DNA of 17,379 bases, from NCBI GenBank assembly GCA_014885115.2, contig WKLE02000228.1, positions 24,058-41,436 on the forward strand. The letters are read 5' to 3'. The notes beneath the pieces were generated by a model. It had not been told where the DNA came from. It ran no database searches and saw nothing but the letters and a program-made list of their open reading frames with translations. Shown one piece after another: positions 15,269 to 17,379 of this stretch (position 1 is the first letter of the stretch; every line of letters starts with the position of its first letter). Source of the DNA: Asterionellopsis glacialis. Its lineage: Eukaryota; Bacillariophyta; Plagiogrammaphyceae; Rhaphoneidales; Asterionellopsidaceae. The position numbers and the translations under genes were made by a program.

Positions 15269-16672
15269 TCATGTATATAATTTTTCGTGGAACCAACCTT
15301 GTACCCCAAATCTTTCACGATTAGTCACTAAAACTTCATGGGGGAGTGATACAGAATCAAACATAACTAATGTACCAGCCTTGGGTACGATATCACGTAT
15401 GCGTTCACCACCATCTTCACCAGCTGGATTACTAGGTGGTGCCATCATGGTAGAAACCAATGATTTCGGTGCATCAATTAAATGTAACCGTTCTGCATCC
15501 TGTGGGTTGTCCACCATTAGCTTACGTGCCATCCCATCACCACCACCCAAGTACAAGGCAATGTTGGCAAATGGTTTACGTGATAAATCACGCGGAATGC
15601 CATTGGCATCTACTGTATATAAAACACAATTTTCATTTTCAGGACCAGGACGTAGGGGGTCTAGGAATACAGGTTGTTCACCATACTTTGAATTTGCTTT
15701 TAACCAACCGACTTGTAAATCACGTCCTCTTGCACCGACATACGAGACGGAAGGTTCCGCACGTTCGTGTAAACGTAAATGTCCACCATCGGCCATACCA
15801 TCCCAATCATCGTTTAAGTATACCATCCATGTGACCGATCGACGTGAGGCATTCGGTTTTTTAGGCAATTTAGACCCATTAGGACGTTTCAACTCCACAT
15901 GATGTTCATCTGTATGGCGTTGAAGCCATGCACCTTGTCCATAACGTAAATATTCCATTTCATGTGTTTTTTGGATATCTTGTGCCAATGATGGTCGATC
16001 CGTCATTTCCTTGGATAATACAGCCTTAATTTCAGCCATGCGTACCTTGAGACGTTGTCGTACATCAAAGGCACCGACCGTAGGATTCGCAAATGGTCCG
16101 TCGTCTCCTTGTGTGGTGGATGAAAAACTTGTCATGATCCATCGGTCATTTGCTGCCTTGTCAGCTTTTTTCGGATTACGTGATAAAATAAAGTTTTTAA
16201 AATACCCCTCTTGATAACATGATTGACAATCTGCACGCAAGGCAGCAGTTTCAGCCGGAGAAAGCCAATTCGGTATCACAACAGCACGTCCAGATTCAAT
16301 TTGTTCAATTGCACCAGGTGGTAGTATATTGTTGGAGGCGGAATATAAATTATCATTTTCCAATGCCATTGCTGCTGTCTCGACAGCTACACGCCAAGCG
16401 GCTTCCGCACTTAATCCAGCCATGGCAGTCACCATGGCTTTTCGTCGAGTCGCCGATGATACATCATCGTTATTAGCATTAAACATCGGTTGTAGATTGT
16501 CCTTGTCAGTTTCATCTACTGGTTGTAACGACATGAAAAGACTGTTTTTCTCTAGTTTGGAGGGGAAATTTTTGATTGTTTTTGTGGGTGCCATAATATT
16601 AAAACATGACGATCCCGTTAAATGTGTCATCAGTAACGACAAACTTTGGAAAACAAGGGGAGAAAACAACAT
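15269..16672 (-). CDS. EGLN/PHD-like 2-oxoglutarate Fe(II) dioxygenase (prolyl 4-hydroxylase superfamily)
   Basis: The 467-residue protein starts at the ATG at 16672. The double-stranded beta-helix core is recognisable: YLRYGQGAWLQRHTDEH (241-257) supplies the iron ligands His253 and Asp255. SVTWMVYLNDDWD (279-291) with GGHLRLHE (296-303) matches the YLN.DWD..GG.LR pattern of EGLN prolyl hydroxylases. VMFDSVSLPHEV (436-447) supplies the third ligand His445, and Arg454 in RFGVQGWF binds 2-oxoglutarate. All catalytic residues are present. About 120 residues (308-427) are inserted between the two halves of the core. The N-terminus has a signal-peptide-like stretch ending SSCFNIMAP, similar to plastid presequences, and a second segment RRKAMVTAMAGL (76-87) that might direct further transport. 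The substrate is unknown; prolyl hydroxylation is the best guess. Confidence 0.87.
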   Translation of the reverse strand: MLFSPLVFQSLSLLMTHLTGSSCFNIMAPTKTIKNFPSKLEKNSLFMSLQPVDETDKDNLQPMFNANNDDVSSATRRKAMVTAMAGLSAEAAWRVAVETAAMALENDNLYSASNNILPPGAIEQIESGRAVVIPNWLSPAETAALRADCQSCYQEGYFKNFILSRNPKKADKAANDRWIMTSFSSTTQGDDGPFANPTVGAFDVRQRLKVRMAEIKAVLSKEMTDRPSLAQDIQKTHEMEYLRYGQGAWLQRHTDEHHVELKRPNGSKLPKKPNASRRSVTWMVYLNDDWDGMADGGHLRLHERAEPSVSYVGARGRDLQVGWLKANSKYGEQPVFLDPLRPGPENENCVLYTVDANGIPRDLSRKPFANIALYLGGGDGMARKLMVDNPQDAERLHLIDAPKSLVSTMMAPPSNPAGEDGGERIRDIVPKAGTLVMFDSVSLPHEVLVTNRERFGVQGWFHEKLYT

Positions 16673-17201
16673 TTTTTCGATCTTTCTCTTGAACTTCTTT
16701 AATTTTCTTGGAAAATAAAGTTTGCTGACTTCAAAACTCTTGTATTGTAAACGGGTGTGTGCCTTTGGATGCTATCGGTATGACAAAGGCACTTGAACTG
16801 TGGTTATATTTCCGATTCTGTGTTATGGTTTGTATGATAGTTAGTACCGGTGCCATCAGCAAGATTCGTGATGGATTTGAGGACGGATGACGCCACCCCT
16901 GAGCAGGGGTCACGGATTGACGTCCTTTTGTCCCCCCCCCCTGGCCGCCTGTAGATACCAAAAATAATATACATACAAAATAAAGACAAACATACTACCT
17001 TGTACACAAAGACGACAGACTCCACAGTAGAGGCAGACTGACAACATAAATTTTTCTTGACTATATTTTACTTGCGAACTACTCCGTAACTAGTTTACGA
17101 CACAAATGCTCGAGGAAAAACAAAGTCGATTGATGGAAGCAAGACCGGAGTTGAGCACGGTTCAGGGTCGCCCACATTCCCTTTGCTGAGAGCGATAACT
17201 T
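16673..17201. other. Upstream region of the dioxygenase gene
   Basis: This spacer lies between two same-strand genes. It contains a GC-rich hairpin (ACCCCT-GAGC-AGGGGT, 16895-16910) inside an outer GGACG/CGTCC pair (16881-16885 and 16921-16925), a TGACGT half-site (16918-16923), and a C12 run starting near 16932. Short minus-strand open frames across it look non-coding. Confidence 0.5.
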
Positions 17202-17379
17202 TCATCCATCATCCCCACCCTCGGGTTTGTAATCTTTGAGAGAATGGAATGCTTTTTGAATCGCTGTTTGGGTGGTGACGAGTTGACTTGTAAGGTCTTT
17301 CAAATCTGAAAGGGAAAGATCAGTCTTTCCAAGCATGCGGGAGATGATTGTACTTTGCATCAACTGAATCTTCATCATC
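17202..17379 (-). CDS. C-terminal end of an unidentified protein (partial, runs off the window)
   Basis: On the minus strand an open frame enters from the window edge and ends with TGA at 17204-17202, giving 58 residues. The sequence is helical and amphipathic (LSLSDLKDLTSQLVTTQTAI, then QKAFHSL) and ends in a polar KPEGGDDG tail, consistent with the end of a coiled-coil or adaptor protein. Two Met codons at the very edge could be the start, but a longer upstream protein or exon is more likely. I cannot name the family. Confidence 0.5.
   Translation of the reverse strand, partial: MMKIQLMQSTIISRMLGKTDLSLSDLKDLTSQLVTTQTAIQKAFHSLKDYKPEGGDDG

Noticed and set aside
15261..15902. 213-codon open frame antisense to the dioxygenase
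   Set aside because: It lies wholly opposite a well-supported enzyme with all catalytic residues; its composition is what antisense reading would give and it shows no domain.
16731..17025. Overlapping minus-strand frames upstream of the dioxygenase
   Set aside because: They overlap in different frames across a C homopolymer and a hairpin; no protein-like conservation pattern is visible.

Overview
The window looks like nuclear DNA from a eukaryotic photosynthetic microalga, most likely a diatom or a related stramenopile. This is an inference from four observations. One gene (NFACT-R) has a clear 99-bp GT-AG intron. Two proteins start with a signal-peptide-like stretch followed by a phenylalanine-centred motif, like the bipartite plastid presequences of these algae. 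Several proteins are rich in Ser/Asn/Asp/Gln runs. Genes are monocistronic, on both strands, with AT-rich spacers and AATAAA-like signals. There are no bacterial operons, and I saw no rRNA, tRNA or CRISPR array.

Layout: a polytopic membrane orphan (160-942, +) converges on a disordered coiled-coil protein (1299-2447, -). A 1.3-kb spacer separates that gene from a second, divergently transcribed coiled-coil protein (3745-4449, +). The two proteins share a recognisable helix motif and appear to be divergent paralogs. A Ser/Asn/Asp-rich orphan follows (5043-5954, -). A GC-rich island at about 6920-7815 is a 5'-truncated non-LTR retroposon carrying the C-terminal part of a reverse-transcriptase polyprotein. 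It ends in a CAA-repeat tail and is flanked by a 14-bp direct repeat that fits a target-site duplication. It seems to be nested in the 3' tail of an older, oppositely oriented element.

The right half holds better-known genes: a zeta-crystallin-type quinone oxidoreductase (8277-9356, +); two tandem small three-helix membrane proteins that are paralogs of each other and of no family I recognise (9705-10118 and 10515-10877, +); an NFACT-R (DUF814) protein without the NFACT-N domain, probably plastid-targeted (12159-10966, -, two exons); a divergent HMT1/ABCB6/ATM1-type half ABC transporter (12720-15155, +); a convergent EGLN/PHD-like 2-oxoglutarate Fe(II) dioxygenase with a putative organelle presequence (15269-16672, -); and the 3' end of a further minus-strand gene (17202-17379).

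The genes do not form one pathway. NFACT-R and the ABC transporter share a 560-bp bidirectional promoter region that contains a perfect TGACGTCA element. The most original items are the tandem three-helix membrane family, the coiled-coil paralog pair, the nested retroposon, and the plastid-type NFACT-R and PHD-like proteins.
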